From Galaxea fascicularis (Eukaryota; Cnidaria; Anthozoa; Scleractinia; Euphylliidae): a stretch of DNA of 64,000 nucleotides. Of the stretch, positions 20,701 to 31,261 are shown one piece after another (position 1 is the first letter of the stretch; every line of letters starts with the position of its first letter). The DNA is taken from the NCBI GenBank assembly GCA_948470475.1, contig OX419341.1, forward strand, positions 4,309,353-4,373,352. Direction: 5' to 3'. The notes beneath the pieces are model-generated. The model worked only from the letters and a program-made list of their open reading frames with translations. It made no database searches and had not been told where the DNA came from. A program made the position numbers and the translations under genes.

Positions 20701-23084
20701 TTTCAGGATTTCAAAACAGGTTCTACTGTACTTGTGGCTATGTTGTGGGTCAAAATGAATTTCCTTTGTTTCTTAACCCTAATAATTCATGGATCATGAA
20801 TAATTAGGGTTAGGAGACAATGGAAATTGAGATCCAAACTACAGTGTAGGTCGAAATCACTTGGACCTACAACAGCTGCATTAATAATTAACCCAAAGCT
20901 TTTACAAAAATTACCCATTCAAACTTGTCATATTGGTATTCAATTATTCAAAAGTTTGAATTCCATATTTGATGATTTTCCTTTGTGTATCTTTCAAGCT
21001 GCGGGGGTTTATGAATGAAGTGTTACTGGACCAGATTCCCAGTTTAACTGATCTCCAAAGGTACCTTGAACAGTTGTCTATCATGGAACCTCCAGCCATC
21101 AAGAAAGACATCATCCTAGAACAGGTAAATGGTTTGTAGAAGAGAAACTAAGACATCAAATCTATATTTAATTTAGACTGGAGGTTACTGATGTAGCAAG
21201 CTAATATTAATTTAGACATGTGATATTTGTATACAGATATTTACAAAGTGTGACAAACAACTTAGTCTTCTACATGTGGATGAGCTCTTAGGGAACCTAG
21301 TCAGAAAGTCTTGAAGTAGGTGGCTATATTTTGCAGTCTTATACCAAACCAGGACTAAAGAATCAGATCAATATAATCCTAGCAGAGTAGCTGACTAGGA
21401 ACATGAAGTTAGAGGTGGTTTTCACCAGCTGCTGACTACTTTTAACAACCTTGAGCTCAATTATGCACCCGAAGGAACTGAGCTTGCTATCTTTCAAAAG
21501 TGACATCTTGTTCTTTTAAAGGACTTCATTAAGGTCTCTCTCAGCCTCAAGGTTATTTTTATTGTCATGACAACTTATATTCTTAAACAGGCCCAAGCAT
21601 TGGTTCAATATTTTTTGGAGGTTTTAATAATTATTATTGAATCTCCTTTAATTTTTACTTTTCCCAGGTCATGGTTAATTGATTCAGTCTAAGAACATGT
21701 TTAGTTAATATTTGAAAATAAGTAAGCTAAAAAAAAAAAACAGCGAAAAAACAAGTTACATAGTACATTAATTTATGTTAATTTCAGTTCAACTTTTTTT
21801 AAATTAGGTCCCTGAAATTAGAGAAAAGCTTTTAAAAGACAACCAAGGAAAATGGGAGAAAATTGCCAAATACCAGAAAAGAACTTTCTTTTCACCATCA
21901 GCAGAGGATATCAAAAAACAAGCCAAAACGTAAGTATAGGCAAGTTATTTGTACAATGGCAGTGAGGTTGCATTGGTCAAGCCTTTAAGTCCAGTCCCAG
22001 TGCTTCTTGGTTATTCTAGGTGTTACTCATTCAAATTTCACAACAATCATTCTGACAAAGTTTTACACTCAAAGGTTTAATCATTCAAACGTTGATGACT
22101 TTGTTTCAATTTGTAAATTTGTATTGTTGGGCCCACAGTAATTGGCATCAGCTGTTGTGGACACCTTGCCTTAACCCAGTATTTGTTTATTTTTTGTTTA
22201 CGTTGTCATGTTTTGTTATTATATTATTTTAGAAGGCGAAGTTCAATAAATAAATAAATAAATAAATTATTATATCAAATTTCCTCATTGCCTCAGTTGG
22301 ACTGTTCCTTTTGTTATGTTATGTTATGTCTTAAAAAATCTTATTCTCAGAAACTCTCATGCTAGACCCAGCTGTTCAAATTTAAACTAAGTTGTTTACA
22401 ATTTAAATAATATAGAAGCTAACTGCATGCTATTCATCACTTCATTTGATTTTTTTTTTAATTTTCATTTGGGCGATTTTAGTTGGGCAGACACATACAA
22501 TATGGAAATGCTTGAAGAGCTTGTAAGTGAACCCCCAAAATGTGCCATGTGTGGGCAGCCAGCTACCAAAAGGTGTTCAAGATGTCAAACTGAGTGGTAC
22601 TGCAGAAGGTGTGGATTGAACAGTTTGAACTCCATAGCCAAGTTGGTTGTGTCATCGTTTACATATAAAATTCATCATTTTTAGTCATGATCGTCTCATT
22701 GTATGGTTCCAATTAGGGAGCTTAGACTCAAAACCAGACAAGCTTATCGGGTGGCTTTTTTGTTCACTTCTAGAGTAGAACTAAATTCCATTTCAGTCCT
22801 TGATATGTTGAAAGGATTGTACTCATGCCTGGGCTTTGACCTATGGAAGTTCATTCAAATAGTTTATAAGCCAGCACCAGTTTGTCCTTAGTGTTTGTTC
22901 ACAGCTTATAAAATGAAAGCCAAGCTAAATGTTGGCATAAGACAGTTATGTTCTTAGCCCTTCTGCAACAGGTTTAGAACAGCAACTGATTGCTTCATTG
23001 TGATTTCCTTGTAGGGAATGTCAGGTCAAACATTGGAGCAAGCACAAACCAGCTTGTAACTTAGTAGCAGAATCCAGTGCATAG
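14713..23084 (+). CDS. ZMYND10: ZMYND10, MYND zinc-finger dynein arm assembly factor
   Basis: Sixteen coding exons with matching phases and GT-AG borders: 14713-14822, 14982-15024, 15385-15450, 16190-16303, 16576-16629, 17740-17819, 17933-17996, 18216-18304, 18632-18672, 19027-19086, 19561-19643, 19954-20043, 20999-21124, 21808-21929, 22483-22608, 23015-23084. They total 1,338 nt, or 445 aa, close to the 440 aa human protein. Family landmarks include the N-terminal [56 protein letters not shown] and a C-terminal MYND finger (C401, C404, C412, C415, C421, C425, H433, C437). ZMYND10 acts in the cytoplasm in preassembly of axonemal dynein arms of motile cilia (family knowledge). Introns contain a GGTAGT satellite and two fold-back elements. 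The final exon lies in a tandem duplication and exists twice. Confidence 0.96.
16656..17128. repeat. TGG/AGT trinucleotide minisatellite in ZMYND10 intron 5
   Basis: About 470 bp is built from GGTAGT, GGTGGT and GGCAGT units. The second half has a higher-order unit containing GATAGCAGAAGTGGTAGTCT that recurs about three times. Long open frames exist on both strands only because the repeat lacks stop codons. Confidence 0.95.
17374..17653. mobile_element. Fold-back MITE with CATAAG hexamer arms, PIF/Harbinger-like
   Basis: A 280 bp near-palindrome has ends GGGCTGGTTCACACTTTGAC and its complement (CAAAGTGTGAACCAGCTC) and is flanked by TTA on both sides (17,371-17,373 and 17,654-17,656). The arms consist of tandem CATAAG units on the left and CTTATG on the right, with an inner repeat of the GAACCGGGGTT / AACCCCGGTTC pair. 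A 3-bp TTA duplication with G-rich ends fits PIF/Harbinger non-autonomous elements. Confidence 0.75.
18131..18186. repeat. (ATCA)n and (ATTC)n microsatellites
   Basis: Two adjacent tetranucleotide runs (TCAA and TTCA registers) in ZMYND10 intron 7. Confidence 0.9.
19114..19429. repeat. Fold-back element (inverted repeats) in ZMYND10 intron 10
   Basis: The ends AATGGCTGTTTTTACAC and TATAAAAACAGCCATT are complementary. Inner arms such as GTCTGTTTACTTCATCTAG and its complement pair around a ~90 bp centre. This looks like a non-autonomous DNA transposon; I could not fix a target duplication. Confidence 0.75.
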
Positions 23085-23346
23085 TGCCATGGAGTTAATG
23101 TCTGTTTACCTCAGAATTGTGTGGTTCCAGATCTCCCCCCCCCTCCCCAGAGGGTATTTTGGTTTGCACTCCATCCACCCCTCAGGAAATTCCAATTAGC
23201 TCCATACCTTTCTTTAAAAGCCTTTTCTTTTGCCACCCCCTCCCCCTTGGAATTTACATTGACCTTCTGTGGGGGAGGTATGGGTATTTCCTGAAATTGT
23301 TTTTAGAAACCCTTGTCAACCAGTTGTATTACACTGTAAATATGTA

Positions 23347-23352
23347 AATAAA
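23347..23352 (+). terminator. ZMYND10 poly(A) signal (first copy)
   Basis: AATAAA lies about 260 bp after the ZMYND10 stop codon. An equivalent signal exists at 24,196-24,201 in the duplicate. Confidence 0.65.
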
Positions 23353-23861
23353 TGCAATGAAAAAAAGCTACTTTTGTTGTTGAAAAATATCTCAGCTGGA
23401 GTAATTCCTCTTGTATGCAGTAATGGTATGCTTTCCTCCAATGTTTGAAAAGTCCCTTAAGTATTCAAGATAATGTACCTCTTGGGCAACTGAGAAACTC
23501 AGTTATTGCATCATCAACTTGTGAACAACTCTTTTTTTTCTTATTCTGGAGACATAGGTCCATCATCTCCTTCTTGAGTAAACCAGACAAGCTTATGGTG
23601 GCTTTTTTGTTCACTTCTAGAGTAGAACTAAATTCCATTTCAATCCTTGATATGTTGAAAGGATTGTACTCATGCCTGGGCTTTGACCTATGGAAGTTCA
23701 TTCAAATAGTTTATAAGCTAGCTCCAGTTTGTCCTTAGTGTTTGTTCACAGCTTATAAAATGAAAGCCAAGCTAAATGTTGGCATAAGACAGTTATGTTC
23801 TTAGCCCTTCTGCAACAGGTTTAGAACAGCAACTGATTGCTTCATTGTGATTTCCTTGTAG

Positions 23862-23931
23862 GGAATGTCAGGTCAAACATTGGAGCAAGCACAAACCAGC
23901 TTGTAACTTAGTAGCAGAATCCAGTGCATAG
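23862..23931 (+). pseudogene. Duplicate copy of ZMYND10 terminal exon 16
   Basis: This 70 nt segment repeats exon 16 exactly, as far as I can read, with the same upstream TTTCCTTGTAG acceptor and the same TAG stop, and it encodes the second half of the MYND finger. If spliced to exon 15 it would give an identical protein end with a different 3' UTR. Whether it is used as an alternative last exon cannot be told from DNA. Confidence 0.85.
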
Positions 23932-24431
23932 TGCCATGGAGTTAATGTCTGTTTACCTCAGAATTGTGTGGTTCCAGATCTCCCCCCCCCCCTCCCCAGA
24001 GAGTATTTTGGTTTGCACTCCATCCACCCCTCAGGACATTCCAATTAGCTCCATACCTTTCTTTAAAAGCCTTTTCTTTTGCCATCCCCTCCCCCTTGGA
24101 ATTTACATTGACCTTCTGTGGGGGAGGTATGGGTATTTCCTGAAATTGTTTTTAGAAACCCTTGTCAACCAGTTGTATTACACTGTAAATATGTAAATAA
24201 ATGCAATGAAAAAAAGCTACTTTTGTTGTTGAAAAATATCTCAGCTGGAGTAATTCCTCTTGTATGCAGTAATGGTATGCTTTCCTCCAATGTTTGAAAA
24301 GTCCCTTAAGTATTCAAGATAATGTACCTCTTGGGCAACTGAGAAACTCAGTTATTGCATCATCAACTTGTGAACAACTCCATTTTTTTTCTTATTCTGG
24401 AGACATAGGTCCATCATCTCCTTCTTGAGTA

Positions 24432-25996
24432 GGGAGATTTAAAGGGGAGCTATACCTGAATAGAAGCCTTTGTTGTGAACATTCCAATTATGACCCATTT
24501 TTTAATAGTTTTAATCAAGTGCCTCCTCAACCAATCAAGTCAACAGGCCCTCCTCCCCCACCCTCACCCCGTGAGGCGTACCTGCTTCATGCCTGAGTCA
24601 CAATCTGAGGCCATTCTCGTTTTTTCATTAGATCCTGCCGGTGGTGCTTAGCCAAAAATTATTATACTGATACTATTTCTGTTTCTTTAATAAAGTAATA
24701 ACTACCCTCTTAAATTTTGAACAGGCGCTTCCTGTTTCTTTCATTTGGAACATTGAAATGGTTCACGTTTGCCTTTGTTATGAGCCGTCCAAATATGGCT
24801 CCCCTCTCTAATGAACGTGTCCTCAACCAAACAAGTTAAAACAGCCCTCCTCCACCACCCCCTTCCTCCCTCCGCCCTCCTCAAGGCGTGTATCAGGTCA
24901 TTTCGTTTACATACCTGCTTTCCGTCCAAGTCGCAATCTGGGGTCAGAATTACAAATACAATGTCCCCGATTTCGTAACAGAGCGAAAATGCTTTGTTGA
25001 ATCTTGTCTTCGAACTGGTAAATGAGCATGACTAAAGAAGGGCCCAAAGCGTGACCAAACCACGACTCCATCGACAGTGGACATCCCAGTCGAGTCCTGG
25101 AGTAGCACCCATGGAAATAACTTTTTTTTTAACAGGTCAGTTTTTACCGGTAGGTTTTACCTCCGCTAAGCCAACCTAAAAAAAATGCTTGTGACGCGAA
25201 ACCCTTGACTCGCTTGACCTCTAGCTTTCTTTTTTCAGGGAGTATTCTAAATCCGATTAACATAAATCCTCGAAAGTGTAGCCAAATCCGAGGTCTGTGT
25301 TTTGTCAGTGCTTTGTTTTGTGTTGTTGTTTTTTAGTCTTCATTCCCGCCTACGTACACGAGACGGTGAGGTCTAAAGTTTTGAACAAAAAAGGGCACCT
25401 CTGTTAGCCCTCGCAACACACCTTCCCACCTCGCGTGCGAGGGCCTGCTCGCCACGCGCGCTGTCAATTTAGCTTGAAATGAAAACGCAAGCGAAGTCCA
25501 CCTGAGTCGCCAAGACTTTTGACTTCTCCAAATGAAAATGGTGGTGCTAAAAAAATCTGTGGGTGTTGAGGTTGCATCTGGAAAGGTGCGCGCCCACGAA
25601 ATAGCTCGTCGCGTGGGAACGCAGTGGCGGCTAGTTACAAATATTTCCAGATCTGGCCTTGGCGAGATGCGTATGCATGACGAAATGGAGGGAATGCATC
25701 TTAGAAGAAAAAAAGTTCAGAAATAAAAGACACGCACAAAAAAGTCTTTGACAGACAAGGTGCGGACCAATTGGATCAACAACTTGAAGCGATTGCGCAC
25801 GCGCACTAGATCGCGTCTCTCGCTCACACCTCGTGTTTTGTCTCTTACAAGCGTCTCTTCCCCTTGAACTCTTATACGCAGAGAAGCGGTTGGTTTGTGG
25901 AAAAGACCTTACCCGATCGGGCTTCTAGATCCGTGCAAATTCGACAAGAGCACGTAATTGCGTTATTCCATTGCTGAAAGCCGCATATCCGGAGAT
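24432..25996. other. Intergenic region between ZMYND10 and the HMGB-like gene
   Basis: No convincing coding exon. An imperfect direct repeat is present: 24,516-24,610 and 24,806-24,940 share CTCCTCAACCAA, CCCTCCTCC, a GAGGCGT/AAGGCGT core and TCGCAATCTG-like ends. The last 300 bp is more GC-rich and contains the likely HMGB promoter. Confidence 0.6.
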
Positions 25997-28900
25997 ATGG
26001 AAGGTAATTCGCGATTTTCTTTGCACTATACACTTTTATTTCCAAACCTCAGTCAAACTCTTTATGAGCGACTCCATGAATTGTTCTCCCTTGTTGTCTT
26101 ATATTTCTTACTAGCCTCATACGAGGCCCTCTAAAGCCTATAGGACATACGGAAGCGTGAACCACCGAAATCAGCTCGGAAAATTTTTCGGTTTTACCGT
26201 TAATTTTAGCTTAGATACTCTTTAGATTTTTCATTCTAGCCTTTCGACGTGGTCTAAACGAAGAAATATGTCCGCTAAGAGTTAATTTTGAGGCCTTTCG
26301 CTCGAACTATCTTTCTTTGACCGCGGTCTAAGAGAAATCACAGTGGAGTATAAATTATGCCTCAGGGACTCAAGCTCGCTTGCACAGGGTTAATTTCGAT
26401 TTTTTTCGTCCAAAATATCTCAGTTAAGCGCTTAAATTTCCCCAAGAACGATACACTTGATGTAGTTTTGACGTCGAAGCTGCGTAGACATGATGTTGTT
26501 CTTCTTCTTTTCGAAGGAGCGAAGTCTAAAAAGCGCTCGGCAGAGCAGACGCTCCACAAATCCAAGTCACCAAAGAAAGCTAAAGCTGGGAAAGAAGGAA
26601 AGAGAGCGAAAAAGTCTAAAAAAGACGGGCCGCAAGTGAAAAGAGCGTCTTCGGCTTACATTCACTTCACCACGGATTTCCGACAGAAGCTGAAACAGAA
26701 ATGCGAGAAGAGTGGCGATCCACTGCCCAAAGCAAACGAAGTCGCGAAGATGGCCGGCGAGCAGTGGAAGAAACTAAGCGATGAGGAGAGAGCACCATAC
26801 AACCAGTTGGCCCAAGCAGATAAAGAACGCTACTTGAAAGAGGTTAGCAAGGATTGTTGTGCATGCAGCAATCGATTTAGGAGTTAGATTACTCGTTTTG
26901 TTGCAGTTCAACATGGCCGCCAAGCACCCCGTCTTTTCTGAGAGCTCCAACTCCAATGTTGTGTCACGTGATATTTTTTTTCATACCAAAGTCGAAAATT
27001 GTTTAGTTCTTTGAAAATTCCTAATTGACATTTCATAGGTTTACAATGATGAGAAATGTTTTATTTCAGTAGTTTATTTTAAAAGAAGAAGAAACATTTT
27101 TTTAAAGCTAAAGCTAAAATATTTATGTATATAAATCAAGCGAGCTTAACTGTGTGAAAGAACTTAAAAATATTTGATTTGAATGGTCTGTTTTTCAATC
27201 TTCACCTTTATTTCTTTACTTGTTGATTTCTTCTTTTTTTTATTATTTTAATAGCAAAACCAAAATGTTTAAATAAAATAAAGCAATTCTGCATTGTGGT
27301 ACCTATCAATGGGAAAATGGAAATGACCTATAAAAATATGCAAGAAGTTTCTTGCTAATTTTTTCCTAGGCCTTCTTCATCCACACAAGGGAGGCATACA
27401 CTCTTTGTGAGGTCTATGTGCCTTGGTTTTAACAGATCTTAATGCTTTCTCTCCCAGAAGTGATTAGCATATTACTTCTCCTTATAATATTAAGGTATTG
27501 TCCAGCAGATCCGTGATGAGAATATACAAACTTGTCAGTCAGGTGTTATCTTGATATAACCCTAAATTCTCTTAACTAGTGTACAAGGAACTGTATAGCA
27601 GCTAGAAAGGAGAATTGATAATCAGATCTTGGTAGTCAAAAGGTTAAGAAACTCCTAATCATGGAGCATAAAGATGTCCCTTTGAAGGACTTAGGAGCTA
27701 CAGTGTAGGCCAGATTGCTTGGAAAAAATTGTTCCACTGCTCAACTTGTGAATTATCTTTTGCCTTTTAGAGCGGTAAACTGGTGAAGCAGGACTCTGAT
27801 AAACCGAAACGTGCACCCACAGCCTATTTCATTTTCCTTGCTGATTTTCGGAAACAAATGAAAGGGAAGCCATTAGAGGGTGATCAGAAGATCCCAGCAA
27901 TTGCCGGTGAAAAGTGGAGAAACATGACTGACAAAGACAAGGAGAAATACAAGCAGCTGGAGGCTGCAGAAAAAGAGAAGCATGAACAGGCAATGGCAGA
28001 ATGGAGGAAAAAGGCGAGTAGATTTTTTATATTCAGATCAATTTTGTATTGATTCCTTCAAATATATTGCAGAAGAAAAATTAGTACAGATCAGTACATG
28101 TTGAACTGTCTTATAGTATAGACAAAAATAATATCACTACTTCCTAAGATTTCTGCCAGAAACAAAAGTAAACTGGAGGGAACAATTTGGTTTGCAATTC
28201 ATGTACTAGTTATTTGCCATTTTTAGAAGGAATAATTTGTGATAAAACTTTTTTACACCAGCAAGCTGACTCTCTGTTTGTTTGTATATTGTTCTTGTTG
28301 TTATTTTTTTCACAGAATGTTGGTAAGGAGGTAGTTCAACCAGCAAAAGCCAAAGCACCACCAAAGAAAGCACCCCCCAAAAAGGAAGCACCCAAACAAT
28401 CTGAGTCCGAGGATGAGGATGATGACGATGATGAAGAAGATGAGGAAGAGGAGGAAGAAGAAGCCGATGATGCCGATGATGATGATGGTAAGTTGACAAA
28501 TGAAATGGTCATGACCACATGATAAATTTTTGCAAGTTCTAAATTCAAGGTTCACACGTGCCTTGAAAGTCCTTGAGAGTCCTTGAATTTTAAAGTAAAA
28601 ATTCAAGGCCTTAAAGTCCTTGAAAATTGCAGTGGGTGCTGGAAAGTCCTTGAAATTTGTTGCCAGTTTTGTCCAACAAATCTTCACAAGTATCTGAGAC
28701 AAATCGGTGCACTCTCTGCTTTGAGCATCTGATGTGGCATTATATTGGCTTGATTTTGCCCCTCTTGGGTGCCTCAGAAAATGGAAAAATGTGTCCTTGA
28801 AAGGCCCTTGAAAAGTCCTTGAATTTTTGGTCGAAAAAAGTGTAGGAACCCTGTAAATTGCAAAATGCAGAATCACATCGATAAAAAAAATTGGGTAAAA

Positions 28901-29439
28901 TCAGCCATAGAGTGCATATTGATTCATATCAAATATTTCTGTGGAATATTTCTCTGTCAAATTTTGTTAGGACACTGGGAGAAGTTGTTTCATGTTGTAA
29001 TGATAAGAAAAACTACACATGTTTACTCTGTATCATTTGTGTTGGTGAGGGTGTGTTTAAATGTGTTTGCTGGACTTGCACTGGTAAATCTATTTTTTTT
29101 TAGAAATTGGGTAGCCACGCTAAAACTAGTACAACTGCTATGAATGACTTTGTCATGAAAAGTGCACCTGTACAATTCCACTTTAAGATTTAATGGAATA
29201 TGAAATGGGCAATGTTGAATTTAATAATAAGGCAATTCACATAGAGGTGCTTCATTAAGGGGTAACCAAGTCATGAAACAGTTGCTAAACTGTGACTGAG
29301 GGATAAATGTCAGTCTCAGAAGTGAAAAATCCTTTTTTTTTTTGTAAATCAGTCTTTGTATAATCCATTGTTTTCAGGTGGAGATGATGACGATGATGAA
29401 GATGATGATGATGATGATGATGATGACGATGATGAGTGA
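25997..29439 (+). CDS. HMGB-type chromatin protein, two HMG boxes and acidic tail
   Basis: Five coding exons with phases that fit: 25997-26003 (only ATG GAA G), 26517-26842, 27771-28013, 28316-28487, 29378-29439 (TGA). They total 810 nt, or 269 aa. The N-terminus (1-43) is Lys-rich. HMG box A is about 44-110 (RASSAYIHFTTDFRQKLKQK). Box B is about 123-190 (KRAPTAYFIFLADFRKQMKG, IAGEKWRNMTDKDKEKY). A KAPPKKAPPKK linker leads to a pure Asp/Glu tail ending DDDE. This is the HMGB layout: an abundant nuclear protein that bends DNA and modulates chromatin (family knowledge). The basic extension before box A is unusual for vertebrate HMGB1. Exon 3 ends at AAG followed by GCGAGT, so the intron appears to start with GC rather than GT. 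Without splicing there the frame runs into the intron and stops. Confidence 0.9.
28546..28853. mobile_element. Non-autonomous DNA transposon in HMGB intron 4
   Basis: 308 bp is bounded by CAAGGTTCACACG and GTGTAGGAACCCTG (imperfect inverted ends) and flanked by TAAATT on both sides (28,540-28,545; 28,854-28,859). The interior repeats AAGTCCTTGAA-like motifs many times. A related element with ends CAGGGTCTGTAC and AAACCCTG lies at 63,340-63,567. Confidence 0.7.
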
Positions 29440-31261
29440 AAAACATCACTTTTGTATCTGTCTCAAAGAGAGCCATTCCAGTATTAAACATTTCTACTTT
29501 GTTCCTCAAGTCCAAGCCAGGGTACACAAGGTGCCTCGTAGCCTTTTCATGACAAAACTAGATCAATGCTATAAATCTTTCTTGCTAGTCTCCAGCTGAG
29601 TGCAATTTCTCCTATGATACAGTCATAATTTAATTTTTAGTCTTTCTTTTTGAAAACCATTTAGAGCCTGAGAGGTTAACATTATTTTGAGTGCGATTGT
29701 GTGAAAGTTGTGTTGGCCACCTTGCCTTCAGTAGAACATGTAAGTGTCCTAAGTTTGAAATTAAGAGAGTAGGCGTCTGTCTAATTAGCTATTTATTAAA
29801 TGTGATTGGGTTTAGTCTACATCATCATATCATACATCGTAATGCTGCAGGTCAAAACAGTCTAAAAGTTTTTTATCAATTTGCAACTTCTCCTTAACAA
29901 CTATGATTGGTTGCTGATCCAAAATGCCAATCAAATATGTAAGAACTGTGTGATGCAGAGTTGCCACGTTGGGAGATATCTTTGTCAGTGAAGATGCCAG
30001 CTCCTTTATTTAAATCAGGCTGTTTCAAAGAAAGTGACTCCATAGTTGTCATTTAAAGATGTTCAGTGGATCAAAAACTTCGTTAACTAGCAGTAATACA
30101 ACATGCCATGCCAAAATATACCATCTTACAGTGTTTACAAAGCAACAAATGATGCAGAAAGCTAGTTACTCGAAGCATGGTTAGTGCTAACGGAAGTTGA
30201 ATACCATGAAAACCTGTAGGTTTTAATCCAACTTAACCAATGGTTAGCCCTAACCATGCTTTGAGCAATTCAGCCCTGGTTGGGATCTATTCATATGGTG
30301 ATGACCTTGTATGCGAAATTTGACTGGAATTTCCATTCCCCTTGCATATTTGCTCTCAAAATTTGTTTACCTGTGAACCAGTAAAGCCAGCTACGTGTGT
30401 ATGAGGTACATTGTTTAATGTGTAAACTTCATCTGAGTTGCTGCAATGGCATAAGATGTGAACAAACAAAAGATGGCTAAGATCAGGGGAAGTGCATAGA
30501 ATCCACCAATTAATGAAGTATCTTTTGAAACATAAGCCTTAGTTGGGTTAGCTTTAATTTGACATTTGAAGATCTTAAATACAAATTTTTCAAGCTTAGG
30601 CTAAAGCACCAGCTTTAAGTGATGGAGTATTCTGATGCTATTATATTGTTCTGGATGTAATAGCTTTCATGAAGTCATCTTCTGAAGGCTGATATACAAG
30701 CAGGAAAGATTCCTCTATCACAGCTAGCAAGACAGAAGTTCTGTGAAATGACTCGATAGTTGCAAGCAGGGTTGTCAAAAATATTTTAAGTAGGAGAAGC
30801 TAGGAAGGTAGACAGCACTGAGTGAGTAACAACACCATTTTTACCCCTACATTTTTTCTTTTTACCGGCAAATCATAACCAGTGATGTTGCGGGTCTCTG
30901 GCACTTTTTGACAACCCTGTCTGTGCAAGGCAACCAAAACACACTAAAGCTTCCAGCTAAAGTCATTTTACTGTAGCAATCAAGAACTTGGTGGCTATTG
31001 TAGCTGTTCATAAACCATCAGCCTGATTTATCAACTGTGTTGGGAAACGTATTGCTGACATTACACAAGCCTATTGATAGGCACAATACTAAGGATACAA
31101 TCCCAGTATTTTGAAAAGGTATTGGATGGGCAAAGCCTTGATTTTGATGTAAAGGAGATTGTTTTTGTGTTGATGTTCACTGAGTTTTGTTTTGAAGTTA
31201 TCTGTAAACTTTCCTTTATAGTCTTTTTAGTTTGTACATGCCTGTATATGTTTTAAATAAA
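29440..31261 (+). other. Probable 3' UTR/downstream region of the HMGB-like gene
   Basis: No coding exon. The region contains a fold-back element and ends near an AATAAA at 31,256-31,261 followed by a GT-rich stretch, a plausible distal poly(A) site. Whether the transcript extends this far is unknown. Confidence 0.4.
30161..30276. repeat. Short fold-back element
   Basis: The arms GCTAGTTACTCGAAGCATGG and CCATGCTTTGAGCAATTCAG are inverted copies around a 50 bp centre; both contain GGTTAG/CTAACC cores. Confidence 0.65.

Larger units (their letters stand above)
22732..24431. repeat. Tandem duplication of ~850 bp covering the last exon and 3' UTR of ZMYND10
   Basis: Copy 1 is about 22,732-23,580 and copy 2 about 23,581-24,431, with very few differences (a 2-bp deletion near the start, one or two base changes, a longer C-run, GAGGG to GAGAG). 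Each copy contains intron 15 sequence, the final coding exon, the 3' UTR and an AATAAA signal. The copies meet head-to-tail without a spacer. Confidence 0.95.

Noticed and set aside
25532..25726. 64-codon frame with basic residues upstream of the HMGB-like gene
   Set aside because: Too short, no recognisable domain, lies in the probable promoter region.
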